Shown: in pieces, positions 35,192-45,400 of the stretch
How positions within the stretch are numbered: position 1 is the stretch's first letter
Layout: each line of letters starts with the position of its first letter
Assembly: GCF_017355855.1 (NCBI RefSeq)
Contig: NZ_JAFEWD010000001.1
Span: forward strand, 930,001 to 994,000
Direction of reading: 5' to 3'
Origin: Pedobacter sp. SYSU D00535
Lineage (GTDB): Bacteria; Bacteroidota; Bacteroidia; Sphingobacteriales; Sphingobacteriaceae
DNA: 64,000 bases
Position numbers and translations under genes: made by a program
The notes under the pieces: model-generated
What the model saw: the letters and a program-made list of their open reading frames with translations, nothing else
Database searches by the model: none
What the model was told of the DNA's origin: nothing

Positions 35192-35875
35192 TTAACAGAA
35201 CGCAAGTTGCTGATATTCTTCCTCATCTCCAACTTTCTTTAATTCGATAGCTTTTAGAAAGTCATTCTCTACCGGTTTAATCAACTGCAAGCGGTCCTGA
35301 ATTGATATATCATTATCCAGCCAAAGCTTTGCATTCTCCCAAGTAAGAAACGCAGGCATCCGATGAGGGTTATTACCGCCGTTATGGATCTTGGCCATCA
35401 TTTCATTTGCTGGGTTGGTGATCATGCTGCAACTCGAAATAACTTCGCCTGTTTGCTTGTTTACCCAGTCTTCCCATAGTCCGGCCATGAAGGTGAACGG
35501 CCCTTCTACCGATTTTATCATATGTGGCTGCTTCTTCTTGCCTTTATCGTCCAGCCAGCTCCATTCGTAGAAGTTTTTGCATATGAAAACACAATGCTTG
35601 TTTCCGATAAGCTGCTTCCATACAGGAGAAGTAAGGATATTCTCAGAGCGGGCATTGAATGTAGGTCGTTTATAGTCCATCTTGCCCGTGGTAGAATGCC
35701 ATGGGATCAATCCCCAAGTTTTATACTTAAGCTCGTTTACGGAAGAATCATCAATAACAGGAAAAGGATCTGTAGGACGGACATTTATTTTGCCCGGCAT
35801 CTCAGGACCTGCATAAACTACTCCAAGGTTTGCTTGAATTGCCTTTGATGGAGATATATCAGCTGCTGCGCACAT
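35192..35875 (-). CDS. SRAP-family protein (SOS-response-associated, YedK/HMCES type)
   Basis: 227 aa. SRAP proteins form a covalent crosslink through Cys2 to abasic sites in single-stranded DNA. Cys2 is present (MCAAAD), as are TWGLIPWH, PTFNARSENI (Asn and Glu of the active site), KNFYEWSW and the late NPHRMPAFLT with the catalytic His. The usual MCGRY start is MCAAA here, an uncommon variant, although Cys2 is kept. Middle gene of a three-gene minus-strand operon (82-aa gene 2 nt upstream, DUF72 15 nt downstream). Such proteins are often carried by phages and mobile elements. Confidence 0.9.
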   Translation of the reverse strand: MCAAADISPSKAIQANLGVVYAGPEMPGKINVRPTDPFPVIDDSSVNELKYKTWGLIPWHSTTGKMDYKRPTFNARSENILTSPVWKQLIGNKHCVFICKNFYEWSWLDDKGKKKQPHMIKSVEGPFTFMAGLWEDWVNKQTGEVISSCSMITNPANEMMAKIHNGGNNPHRMPAFLTWENAKLWLDNDISIQDRLQLIKPVENDFLKAIELKKVGDEEEYQQLAFC

Positions 35876-35877
35876 GA

Positions 35878-36126
35878 TTATTTATTGTTGCTATCAATCT
35901 TATCACCAAAAATACTGGCTGACTCTTTTGTCATGTTCCCTTCGATCCACTCCCATTCTTCAATGTCAACAAGCCTAATTACTCCTAGATCTATTCCGTC
36001 TAAGATGATTGAGTAGTGAGATTCGCCAAGATCTTCATCCCAATCTGGAATCACAAGAAACTCTTGCTCGCCATCACCGATGTCGGCGTGAATTGTAAAG
36101 GGTAAGTCGATATTGAGTTCGTCCAT
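35878..36126 (-). CDS. small acidic protein, first gene of SRAP operon
   Basis: 82 aa, strongly acidic, beta-rich (FTIHADIGDGEQEFLVIPDW ... HYSIILDGIDLGVIRLV). Its stop lies 2 nt before the SRAP start, so it is coupled. No named family. The acidity could suit a DNA mimic or an inhibitor, but that is a guess. Confidence 0.6.
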   Translation of the reverse strand: MDELNIDLPFTIHADIGDGEQEFLVIPDWDEDLGESHYSIILDGIDLGVIRLVDIEEWEWIEGNMTKESASIFGDKIDSNNK

Positions 36127-36215
36127 ACAGCTAAGTTACAAATTTGGGCAGAGGTTGTTCTAGGGGGCTGCTACTCGAACAATAATTTCTGATTCTAGAT
36201 CAAAAAGAAGTTCAT

Positions 36216-36223
36216 TAACTTTG
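36216..36223 (+). promoter_or_regulatory. -7 promoter element TAACTTTG
   Basis: Exact consensus match 17 nt before the ATG at 36241, on the strand opposite to the SRAP operon. Confidence 0.5.
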
Positions 36224-36240
36224 CTAATATTTTTAGCACA

Positions 36241-36495
36241 ATGAAGAGATACAGATTCAGGATGATGTTTTTCGTTTGCACAGACAAGAAGGTTATTTCG
36301 CCGAATGTTCACATGACGAACGCCTACCAATTCAGAGAAACCGCAGAGTCGGTGTGTCGCACACGCCAAGCATCGCACCACAAGATGTGGGAAGATAAGA
36401 CTAAGCCTGTTCAGCAGGAGAGCGTGGAAGCTTTTTACCTGGTGCCTGAGGCTTTGTATGAGGAGATTTTGAAGAAGTACGTGGATGAATCCTGA
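36241..36495 (+). CDS. small hypothetical protein
   Basis: 84 aa, basic, with three cysteines spaced across it and HMTNAYQFRETAESVCRTRQ in the middle; ends VPEALYEEILKKYVDES. No family recognised. It is transcribed divergently from the SRAP operon and has a consensus promoter directly upstream, so it is likely expressed. Confidence 0.5.
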   Translation: MKRYRFRMMFFVCTDKKVISPNVHMTNAYQFRETAESVCRTRQASHHKMWEDKTKPVQQESVEAFYLVPEALYEEILKKYVDES

Positions 36496-36576
36496 ATCTT
36501 CTCCTATTTCATAGTTATAAAGCGAGGAAGACGAGGAGAGAAGAGAATTTAGGGTTCAAATACTAATTAATTTTTT

Positions 36577-37302
36577 ATGTTGCGGGCTTGGTCTACTTTT
36601 TATAACTTACTCAAAACTACCGAGATGAGCCTTAAAATCCTAGCTGCCTCTATCCTATCGATTACCTTGTGTTGCTTACTCTATATACTCGTGGAAAACA
36701 ATAAGCAAAAGGATCGTGAAGAAGCTTTATCTTATTTAGAATATTCATCTCCCGGAGAATATTCACGTCCCGGCGTCGCAACAGGAAGTAATTCTGAACA
36801 CGTAGATTCGAGTTATTGGGAGGCAGACACAGCATTTACCGACACAGTATTCACCTCAAGAGAGTCTCCCGATAGCCTGGGAGCGATTTTGCCGGATGGA
36901 GGTGGCGCCGACCCACAGTTTGGCGTAGTACTTCCACCACAAAAAGAATCAGTGCAAAAAATTGCATACAATTCATCCTCTCCAGCTGCCAATCTCGTTA
37001 AGTCAGCATTATGGGGATTCCTTCTATGGGTCGTGACAATAATTGGAATGTTCTGCTACACTGTGTTCACCTGTTTGGCTCCTACGACTGATAAAGTCAA
37101 TATTCGGGCCGTGCTCTCCCAGTGCGTATCCTCCGGAAGTTTTATTCGAGCGGTAGTCATTTCGCCGATCATTCTCTGCACCACATACTTCCTAACTAAG
37201 TCTTCATCCGACTATGCGATGGTGTTGTTCAACTCTTTTTATAGCGGTTTCTTCTGGATCACCACGCTTGAAAAAGTACAGAAGAAACCCTTGGGGGAGT
37301 AA
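36577..37302 (+). CDS. multi-pass membrane protein, unknown function
   Basis: 241 aa. One N-terminal membrane helix (LAASILSITLCCLLYILVEN), a long Ser/Pro/Asp-rich loop (about 50-135), then about three more helices (ALWGFLLWVVTIIGMFCYTV, VVISPIILCTTYF, MVLFNSFYSGFFWI). The ATG at 36625 is an alternative start. No family recognised. Its place beside defence genes would suit a membrane effector, but nothing proves this. Confidence 0.55.
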   Translation: MLRAWSTFYNLLKTTEMSLKILAASILSITLCCLLYILVENNKQKDREEALSYLEYSSPGEYSRPGVATGSNSEHVDSSYWEADTAFTDTVFTSRESPDSLGAILPDGGGADPQFGVVLPPQKESVQKIAYNSSSPAANLVKSALWGFLLWVVTIIGMFCYTVFTCLAPTTDKVNIRAVLSQCVSSGSFIRAVVISPIILCTTYFLTKSSSDYAMVLFNSFYSGFFWITTLEKVQKKPLGE

Positions 37303-37904
37303 AATCCATTTTGTATATCCTTTATTCAAAAAAATAGCAGATTAACTAAAAAGGATTAAATCGGTTACTTTTAATCGTCTTCTTCAACTTTCCAATAGCC
37401 TTTATATTTTCTTATTTGATCGTCAATATCGAGCGGTTGACCAGTTATTGTCGTAGAGAAGATTCCACTATAGGGGCGCTCATATCATCCGGATGATCTA
37501 TACCAACATTGTTAAACCACCTCACAATAGCGGGCGCTTCTTTTTCAGCCAAGCGCCAGTCAACTCGGAGATGATATTCCTGAGTTCGGATACCGCTTGA
37601 TCTAAGTTTTCTGAATGGTTCATTATATTGCTTCTCAACAGTTAGTCATATACCTGTTATTCGATAATAAATTCTAATATACCAATAGCTTTAATGCCTT
37701 CATTCTTATTTTCTATTTATTGTGTAAACTGCTTGCTTGATCTGCTGCCTTGCGGCAAAAGCTCCTAGGCAATCTATGTTCAACCAAGCCTTGATTAGCT
37801 GCGCTACTTTATTAAAGAAGTTGATTCTAGTAAAACGAAAATCATTTAGAATATGTAAAGAATGTTCTTATTTTACTCGTCCACAACTAAAAACGGAAGC
37901 CATA
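37303..37904. other. 602-nt stretch with only a pseudogene
   Basis: Apart from the DUF6794-like pseudogene (37371-37623) it holds AT-rich DNA (37624-37735) and a 168-nt in-frame extension of the next ORF that I treat as leader. Confidence 0.4.
37371..37623 (-). pseudogene. broken DUF6794-like gene
   Basis: On the minus strand from ATG at 37623, three frames in turn give pieces of one protein: MNHSENLDQAVSELRNIISE, then (one frame shifted) WRLAEKEAPAIVRWFNNVGI with DHPDDMS, then (shifted again) TGQPLDIDDQIRKYKGYWK to a TAA at 37371. The GI-DHPDD-MS core and closing QPLDIDDQI match the family of the intact gene at 27594. Two frameshifts have inactivated it. Confidence 0.65.
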
Positions 37905-39689
37905 ATGTATTTAGAGTTGAATGTAAAATATAAATCCCTCGACTCGTTCAAGGTAGACATTCCTGATTTTACTATTTTAACTGGGTTAAATGGTGCAGGG
38001 AAAACTCAAATTCTTCAAGGGATCTTAGACAACACTTTAAAAGTACATAAAGATTCAGTAGAATATTACACTCACATCAGGCTATTTACGAGTCAATCTC
38101 TCGCTCCAAACAACAGCCAACCAGCAACAAGAGAAGAAGTATTAAGCCAGGAAGACTCGATACGCGCTGTTTTTTCAGTATATAAATTGCATCGAGACGA
38201 ACATCGCCTACATGACTACTTGTTGGAGATGGCTACAATAAAACAAATCGCATCATTACGTAACAAACCCGTAGAGAGTCTTGAGTTAGACGATTTCTTA
38301 TTTTATGCTCGTCGCGTCGTAAAAAATGACTTTTTCCAGCAAAATTTCTCTCTAGCTGTTAAGACTTACCTATTCCAACAAGAGCTGAATAACTATAAAG
38401 TCTTTAAAAACGAGAATCTTGATACAAAACTTGAAGTGCTAACTGACGAAGAGTTCTCGAAGCAGTTCGGAGAGCCGCCTTGGGAGATAATAAATGAAGT
38501 CTTAGCATTATCAAGGCTTGACTATTATGTTGAGCCTCCAAAAAATTATGATCGAGATAGCTCCATTATTATTAACCTAATAAGGAAGTCGGACAATGTA
38601 TCCATTATGTTTCAGGATTTATCCTCAGGCGAAAAAATAATTATGTCCCTAGCCCTCGCACTTTATAACTTGAAGCATCCATATCAGTATGAAATGCCAG
38701 AAGTTTTACTATTTGATGAAGTAGACGCTTCCTTGCATCCCTCTATGACAAAACAATTATTAGATGTCATCCAAGGACTTTTTGTTAATGAGAGGGGAAT
38801 AAAAGTAATAATGGCGACGCACTCCCCATCTACGGTTGCGCTCGCGGCTGAAGAATCACTCTTCGTAGTTAATAAAACAGGCCTAAAAGTCGAAAAAACT
38901 TCAAAGGATGAAGCCTTAAGAGTATTAACATCAGGAGTTCCGTCTTTTAGTGTGAATTATCAGAACAGACGGCAAGTGTTCGTAGAAAGTGTAAACGACG
39001 TCAAGTTTTATGAAAAGCTATATAACACGCTATCTCCTAAACTACATAAAGAAGTTTCCCTTACGTTTATTTCCTCTGGTGATACTAAAACCGATAAAAA
39101 CGGCATGAGGATATCAAATTGCGGGCAAGTAGAGCACATAGTTACCGTTTTGCGAAATGCAGGAAATAATCTAGTTTGGGGAATTATAGATAGAGACAAA
39201 AACAATGTAGACAAGGCAGCATTAAGAGTTCTTGGCAGTGGAAACCGATATGCGATTGAAAACTATCTTTTTGACCCAATACTTCTGGCAGCGTTACTTG
39301 TGAGAGAAAAATTGATATCCCGAGAAAGTGTAGGCCTCTTACCCCATCAAACCCACGTTGATTTTCAAACCTTTTCTCAAGAGCAGCTACAACACGTTGT
39401 AGATACAGTTTGCGGCATACTAGTTCAAAAAAACAATGAAAGTAATGACAAGGCAAGCGAATGCCATTTAATTAATGGGAAGATTGTTTATGTCCCTGAC
39501 TGGTACTTAAATCACCACGGTCACGATCTTGAGACCCTGATTGTAAATGCCTTCAATCAGCTGGGTGAAATAAAGCGGGGCAAGGAGGACACTTTGAAGT
39601 TGGAAATGATTGAAAAGGTAATCGACGAAATTCCGGAATTACTTTCGAACGACGTTTTAGAGCTATTTCTTCATATACAACAGGTATAA
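37905..39689 (+). CDS. OLD-like AAA/ABC ATPase with C-terminal Toprim/DUF4435-like domain
   Basis: 594 aa from the ATG at 37905, chosen because the family start (MYLELNVKYKSLDSFKVDIP) lies here; the frame is open 56 codons further upstream without similarity. Walker A GLNGAGKT (about 28-35), ABC signature LSSGEKIIMSL (about 238), Walker B VLLFDEVDASLHPS (about 267) and H-loop ATHSP are intact. The C-terminal part has a Toprim-like acidic Glu in QVFVESVNDVKFYEKL (about 358), the DxD in WGIIDRDKNN (about 428) and RYAIENYLFDP, the mark of DUF4435-type nucleases. OLD-class proteins are ATP-dependent nucleases of phage defence. A partner gene (for example a UvrD-like helicase as in Gabija) is absent, so it may act alone. 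Confidence 0.8.
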   Translation: MYLELNVKYKSLDSFKVDIPDFTILTGLNGAGKTQILQGILDNTLKVHKDSVEYYTHIRLFTSQSLAPNNSQPATREEVLSQEDSIRAVFSVYKLHRDEHRLHDYLLEMATIKQIASLRNKPVESLELDDFLFYARRVVKNDFFQQNFSLAVKTYLFQQELNNYKVFKNENLDTKLEVLTDEEFSKQFGEPPWEIINEVLALSRLDYYVEPPKNYDRDSSIIINLIRKSDNVSIMFQDLSSGEKIIMSLALALYNLKHPYQYEMPEVLLFDEVDASLHPSMTKQLLDVIQGLFVNERGIKVIMATHSPSTVALAAEESLFVVNKTGLKVEKTSKDEALRVLTSGVPSFSVNYQNRRQVFVESVNDVKFYEKLYNTLSPKLHKEVSLTFISSGDTKTDKNGMRISNCGQVEHIVTVLRNAGNNLVWGIIDRDKNNVDKAALRVLGSGNRYAIENYLFDPILLAALLVREKLISRESVGLLPHQTHVDFQTFSQEQLQHVVDTVCGILVQKNNESNDKASECHLINGKIVYVPDWYLNHHGHDLETLIVNAFNQLGEIKRGKEDTLKLEMIEKVIDEIPELLSNDVLELFLHIQQV

Positions 39690-39799
39690 ATGCATGGATT
39701 TGCATCACATCCGAGAATATGGCATTTCGAACTGCTCGTTATCGAATAAGACATGGAAAGCTCTAGTCATGCTAACCTATTGGCATTGTCCCATTTCTA

Positions 39800-41932
39800 T
39801 CATACTATATACCAAGCTAAGCCATCTGATTGGATTCTGATAGATTCGTATTGAGTAGTGAGTTGCCGGTTCGTGACTCCTTCAACCGTTCCAGCCAAAG
39901 TTATTGCTGAGCCATCGCCGTTCTTGAAGAAGTAATCAATACCTATGTAAATTCTAGGATCCGGAAGCGTTACTGTTATGCCCGCATTACAAATAAAATT
40001 CTTGTATTTACGGTCTGGAGTGAAATTAGCGGTAACATTTTGAAGTGAATCGCCGGTGTGCTTGCTTAACTTAAATGGTTTGTTTCCCTCTGTGTTTATA
40101 ATAGCTTTGGAAACTAGTCTAGCCCTTATATCGGCGAAGGTTGGGGTGTAATGTAATCCGTCAGAAAAATAGGTTGTGTCAAATGGATCCTGAGCCTCCG
40201 GTAACTCATCCGTCAAGACTACTGTATAGGCATTTACTCCATTGTAGTTTCTTTCATCTGACTTAATCAAGTAATTAAGTCGTTTGACGCCGCTGTTAGG
40301 ATCGTTATAGTTCTGTTTCTGGCTTGCGCTCCACCCGTTCAGTTCAGCATATGGGGGCAGGGTTTCTACAATAAAAGTTGCACCAATCGAAGTATATGAC
40401 TGCATGATAGGAACTAGGTAATTATTGTAAATAACATCGGCTGTCAAACCGTCTGCCAGGTCTAATATCCCCGCCATCAACACGTGAATATTATAGTTTT
40501 CTTTACTGTGGTTTTGGGTTTTGAGGAGTTTAATATTCGACTCGGCGTCTGTTTTCATTGCCTCTACTCTCTTGCCGAAACCGGAAAGGTTTGTGCAAAG
40601 CGCATTCTCAACTCCGTAGGTATAAAGAGAATTTAATACTCGTGTCGAGTAGCGTGGGAAGTATCGTTGGAAATTGGACACATACGAATCAGTCTGATCG
40701 TCTCCCCAGAAGGTAACTCTTTTAAAATTTTTTGTATTGTAACGGTTGAGAAGAGAATTATAACCCTTAATTATATTAGATAATACTAAAATTTCATTGA
40801 TGGATAGAGCTTTGTTGAAATAGAGATGGAGGATACTATTGCGACACCTTATCTCAAACTCATCGTCAGGAAATACGCCGGTATGGGGACTATTAATCGA
40901 GCTATAAAGTCGGCCGTTCCAGTACCAGTCCACGCTGTTTGGTGTTTGGACGCAGATATGATCTCCGGTGGGATTAAACTGGCCCTCATGAATTGGTGGA
41001 GGACTTAATTTTCCTTGAGATGTAAAAGTCGCAATTCCGTATTGATCAGCAGTCTTTAACAAGCCATGCTCATTTGATCCCACTAACCTATTCACTGTCG
41101 AATTTGTATTTGCAGAAAAACAGTTGACTGAGGTGAAATCTGAAATACTTAGGCCTTTTGGATTGAACCCCATTTTATAATTGTTACCGAGACCGTATAT
41201 CAAATCATAGTCCCTAACACCTGACGTATAAACTAGGTCCATTTTTTCGTCTTGATTAACGAGCAACGATTCAGCAGCTAAATAATCGCTCCCCAGGACA
41301 GGAGCACAGTATATGCAGTTTTTCCAAATATTGATACGCTTTAGCTCTGCAACGAGGTATTTGAGTGCACCAATATGAATAGAAGATAAAGTTCCACCTT
41401 TCGAGTTTACACGGGAAATAAAAGAAGTGATTACCGGATCATCAGTAAGTGCATATTTGATTTGGCCCTTATTTATAGCCTCGTCGTCATTTTTCGCCTC
41501 AGGTATTCTTACCCTACTGCTCAATTTTAAGATATTATCGTAAGCTACAGTAACACCTCCCGAAACCAAAAACGGAGTATCTATCAAATCAATGAAGGTA
41601 ATTGAAGACGGTATTGTAATGTTAGAAGTGATAGGGATCTGTCTGTCTCTTATAATTATACCGCCGCCCTCTTGCTCTATGTCATTTAAAAGCTTTTGTA
41701 GGTAGGCTTGTGTATACTGAGATAATCTGCTGACGCTCCACTTTCCGGAATAAGCCCACTTGAAGAATTTTTTTGACTTGTTATCATAGCCGTAGAGTCC
41801 GCCAATGTAGGTGGATTTATTGGCTGTGGTTAGCGTTGTTCCGTTATACCATTGAGACTTGTAAATGGCAGCTAGATGCTCTCCGGTGTTCTTGTTGTAT
41901 AGGTAGGTTATTATTTCTTTGCCGTCAATCAT
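39800..41932 (-). CDS. phage tail-fibre/appendage-type protein with degenerate SGNH domain
   Basis: 710 aa. The N-terminal part (LYNKNTGEHLAAIYKS ... EQEGGGIIIRDRQIPITSNI) resembles the shaft start of phage appendage proteins. Residues about 405-610 resemble an SGNH/GDSL esterase, but the catalytic block I is FWGDDQTDSY (G410-D411-D412), so the nucleophile Ser is Asp. The last Asp-His pair is kept (SDGLHYTP, about 590-597). The C-terminal ~80 residues (GVTNRQLTTQYESIRI...) look like a beta-rich tip. A glycan-binding rather than cleaving role is possible. It lies 528 nt downstream of the 1340-aa structural gene on the same strand. Confidence 0.7.
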   Translation of the reverse strand: MIDGKEIITYLYNKNTGEHLAAIYKSQWYNGTTLTTANKSTYIGGLYGYDNKSKKFFKWAYSGKWSVSRLSQYTQAYLQKLLNDIEQEGGGIIIRDRQIPITSNITIPSSITFIDLIDTPFLVSGGVTVAYDNILKLSSRVRIPEAKNDDEAINKGQIKYALTDDPVITSFISRVNSKGGTLSSIHIGALKYLVAELKRINIWKNCIYCAPVLGSDYLAAESLLVNQDEKMDLVYTSGVRDYDLIYGLGNNYKMGFNPKGLSISDFTSVNCFSANTNSTVNRLVGSNEHGLLKTADQYGIATFTSQGKLSPPPIHEGQFNPTGDHICVQTPNSVDWYWNGRLYSSINSPHTGVFPDDEFEIRCRNSILHLYFNKALSINEILVLSNIIKGYNSLLNRYNTKNFKRVTFWGDDQTDSYVSNFQRYFPRYSTRVLNSLYTYGVENALCTNLSGFGKRVEAMKTDAESNIKLLKTQNHSKENYNIHVLMAGILDLADGLTADVIYNNYLVPIMQSYTSIGATFIVETLPPYAELNGWSASQKQNYNDPNSGVKRLNYLIKSDERNYNGVNAYTVVLTDELPEAQDPFDTTYFSDGLHYTPTFADIRARLVSKAIINTEGNKPFKLSKHTGDSLQNVTANFTPDRKYKNFICNAGITVTLPDPRIYIGIDYFFKNGDGSAITLAGTVEGVTNRQLTTQYESIRIQSDGLAWYIV

Positions 41933-42460
41933 ATTTTCAAAAGTTTCAGCTCCGCAGTGTTTAGGATTACTTGCAGGGATATTTTTTTATCATCTAAAGT
42001 TAATGAAAAACGAGACTCGTATTTTTAGTGTCAGGCAGCGAAATGTGGCTTAGTTTCTTTCATTCGAGGCTGGGTGGACTACGGAAAGGAGGGCTAATTG
42101 GAAGTCAACCTTAGGACAAGGTAGACAAAGGGCACGACCGGAAATATTAGGTTTTTACTTTGTCGGCTGGTGAAAACGACCACCCTAATTTCAGGTTAGG
42201 AACTAACAGTGCTAGAAGCCGAAAGGCATGGCATCAAGAATTCTAAGGCGATCGGCGAGACGCACATAATTGTACTAGGATATTTCCCAACATACCTTCC
42301 CTTCCGAAATAACCTTTCTTAAACTCCTCCTGTCAGGCGGATGACCGTGAGTTATAAGCATGTAAATATCATTTAAAAGCGCTGCAGATTCCACGAAATA
42401 ACCTTAAAATCGACTGGAATTTTGAACGTAAATGGAATGCTCTCTATCGTTGTAAACATC
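41933..42460. other. 528-nt intergenic region between phage genes
   Basis: No gene I can support. A minus-strand open stretch (about 42270-42395) encodes ESAALLNDIYMLITHGHPPD after a stop in frame and looks protein-like, but lacks a good start; it could be a remnant. No terminator-like hairpin with T-run was found. Confidence 0.35.
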
Positions 42461-45400
42461 TTAGATCTGATTAAAACTAGTAACAGTGATATAAACGTCG
42501 GCCTTATCTAATGTGAATTCAACTGTTGTCAATGGCAACATAGATTCTGTCTGACCATTTACAGTCACCTCCACTCCTACTGATTCAAAATTCTCAACTA
42601 CTAGCCTTAGCGTATTATTGTCATCAACTACCTCAATTGGGTACGATCCCGTATGACCATTATATACAAGACGAGAATCGTTATTGGTATTATCAAACAG
42701 CTCAATAGTTGGGAAGAGTCCGGAGTTGTTGGTAGTTCTTACCGTAATCTGCTTGTAGGTAATAGAGGATTTAGTCGTTGCTGTAAATGTGGCGCTTGTG
42801 TCTCCAATGGTAAGCGTTGTGCTTGTTTCTGTCCCGTAGTTTGACGATGTGAGAAGTCTTACCTTAAAGGTATCGCCATTAACAGCGGTAGTGGATGCAG
42901 CCGCGTACGCTCCGCCATTCTTAGAGTATTCTCCACCAACGATGCTTACCGGAACAGCGACATTAACACCCGATACGATAATGGTATTAGATTCTGCAAA
43001 TGTTGATAGCTCCCTATTGGATACACCCGTAAAGGCAAATGCATTAGGTGTGGTATCATCCGGAACTACTACCGCCTCTGTGGTTACTGAGAAGGTGTCT
43101 GAATATCCGGCTACGGATAGCGTTGCGCTTGAGGTAGTGCTTTCTTGATTTGCGCTAGTCAACCTTACAACTACTGTGTCTTCGGGGAATACCTCGCTAG
43201 CTTCAACCATAAATGGCCCGCCATTAACAGAATACTCCCCGCCGGTAATAGATATTGGTACGGGTATATTGTTGCTGGTAATTAAGATCGGATTAGATTC
43301 GTAGACGGTGTTTAGCTCTGCATTTGAGACGTCGATGAATATAAAGTCATAGATACCATCTTTCCCTAGAGTAACATCAATACACGCTCTCTTAGTAACT
43401 GTTTTGCCGTCTTTAGTAAACGAGAAGGTAAAGTTATCTTTACCCGCATATCCCTTATTCGGCGTATAGGTGGCGATACCGGTGTTGGAGTTGTAGGATA
43501 TGGTTCCGTTAGTTGGGTATTGAAGTATTGTTATTTGGTTAGCTAGTGGATTGTTTTCTTCTAGAGCTACCCAAGAACTCTCCCCGAACACCAACTCATT
43601 CACAACACTACCGTTGTCTTCTATTGATAAGATATACTCATTGTAGAAGTTGTCGTATATGCCGATGATTTTCTTCTTCTCCTTATCAGCGTGGTGAAGT
43701 ACCTTCTTGAAATGTGAACTCATCTTGCCGGAGATCGAGTTAATACCGGCTAGTGTAACCTTCCCCACCTCTCCATTATACGGATCGGCAAAATAAATCC
43801 CATCAATACCTACAGCAAATGACTCGACAGCGGTTCCAATACACAAATTTGTCCCCTCAGCATACCGAACATGATTTAACAACTTGTCAGAAATAGTTAT
43901 ACTGCGCTGGCTGTCCGCTGTCTCTAGAATTGTCGTGTTTACAGGAACATAGCCAATTTTCAAATCTTGAAAGACAAGCAGCGTTGTATCTCTTTGGAAG
44001 ATTTTCCGGATCACCCCGTAAGTCGCAGATGTTTCTCCCGATTGGTTACCATAGGTACGTTCTGGGTAGAACCGATGTAGAAGATTAATCTTACTAAATG
44101 GAACATAGGTGTCAGAGTACACAATGGAGTTGCCTGTCCTTATATCCTCCGGAGTATCGAAATAAGATCTAGGTCGGCCATAGCCGTCATAATTTGATTG
44201 GTAGAAGTCGGAGAAGTTAAAATCTTCCACAACGTAAGTATCTAACTTACTCGGGTCAACAGCATTTTCGAGTTGCCGTGTCTTTAGGAAAACATCTCCC
44301 TCCTTTATATCTCCCGTTTTTACCGAGTACTCTCCATTAACTATTGGATACCTATCCCCTATTTCGTAAAAGATACTAATCTCGTCACTTCCACTACCAA
44401 TCGCATCCTCTCGTTGCTTAGGAGTATAGACTTCTAGTAGGATATTCTTATCGGCGAGTGTCGCAATGTCAAAGTCCGGCTTGCGGACAGTCAGTAGGAA
44501 ATCAACCTTATCACCGTTTTCCGGCTTTAACATCTTAAACCCTACCACCTCCAAATCAATAACTGAGGTATTAAACCATTCCTTCTCACCCTTGTAAACG
44601 AAGGTACATCTATCTCCCTCTGTATAATCATAACTGATTATTGAAGAAGAGTGGGCCTCTGTAAAATTCCGCAATGAGTTGATTCTGAACTCTACGTAGT
44701 CTGGGCTCTTATTTTCCGTATTGACAATTCCATTTACATACAGCGTTTTTTGGTGTGTTCGATTCTTTGATATTAGGATTTGGTAGGACTCTGCCCCTTC
44801 CGGAGCTTTCCCGTTTAGCTCCCATTTAATTGCAGGGGCATTTCCAGCTAACTTCGCCATTGGTAGCGTACTCACTGTGGAGCGCGCGTCTGTATAAATA
44901 GGGAAAGACCTTCCCCATCTATCGTAGCAAGCAACGGCTAGCTGATAATATGAATTCGACTTCAGGGCGGCCTTTGATACAGAAACACCATCGCCTGCAT
45001 TCGCTAAGTCGATCACGATATTGCCCAAGTGCTTCGTCTGATCGGGATTTGGGTCTTCGTTCTTCCGTGGTGTCGAGAATTTCAAAATCACTTTGTCGCC
45101 AACCTGCTGTACTGCTGCATTTGGGATTTTGGTAGCTAGACTTTGAATGGCTTTAAGTGTATTCCCATCTTCCGATGCTATAACTGTGTGTTCGTGATAG
45201 TAGAGCGGCACATTATCAAGGTTGTGAATATTAATCCGGATGTAGTCCCCCTGCTTGGCTATCCCAGACCACGTAATTTCTACCCGATAATATCTTTGCT
45301 TCACCGTGCTTTCCGCACGCTCCCAAGGAGTTCCGTAGGATAATGCAGTTGATTGGTTCGCTGGACGAGCTATTAAATGAGGATCATAGAACGACGGTGA

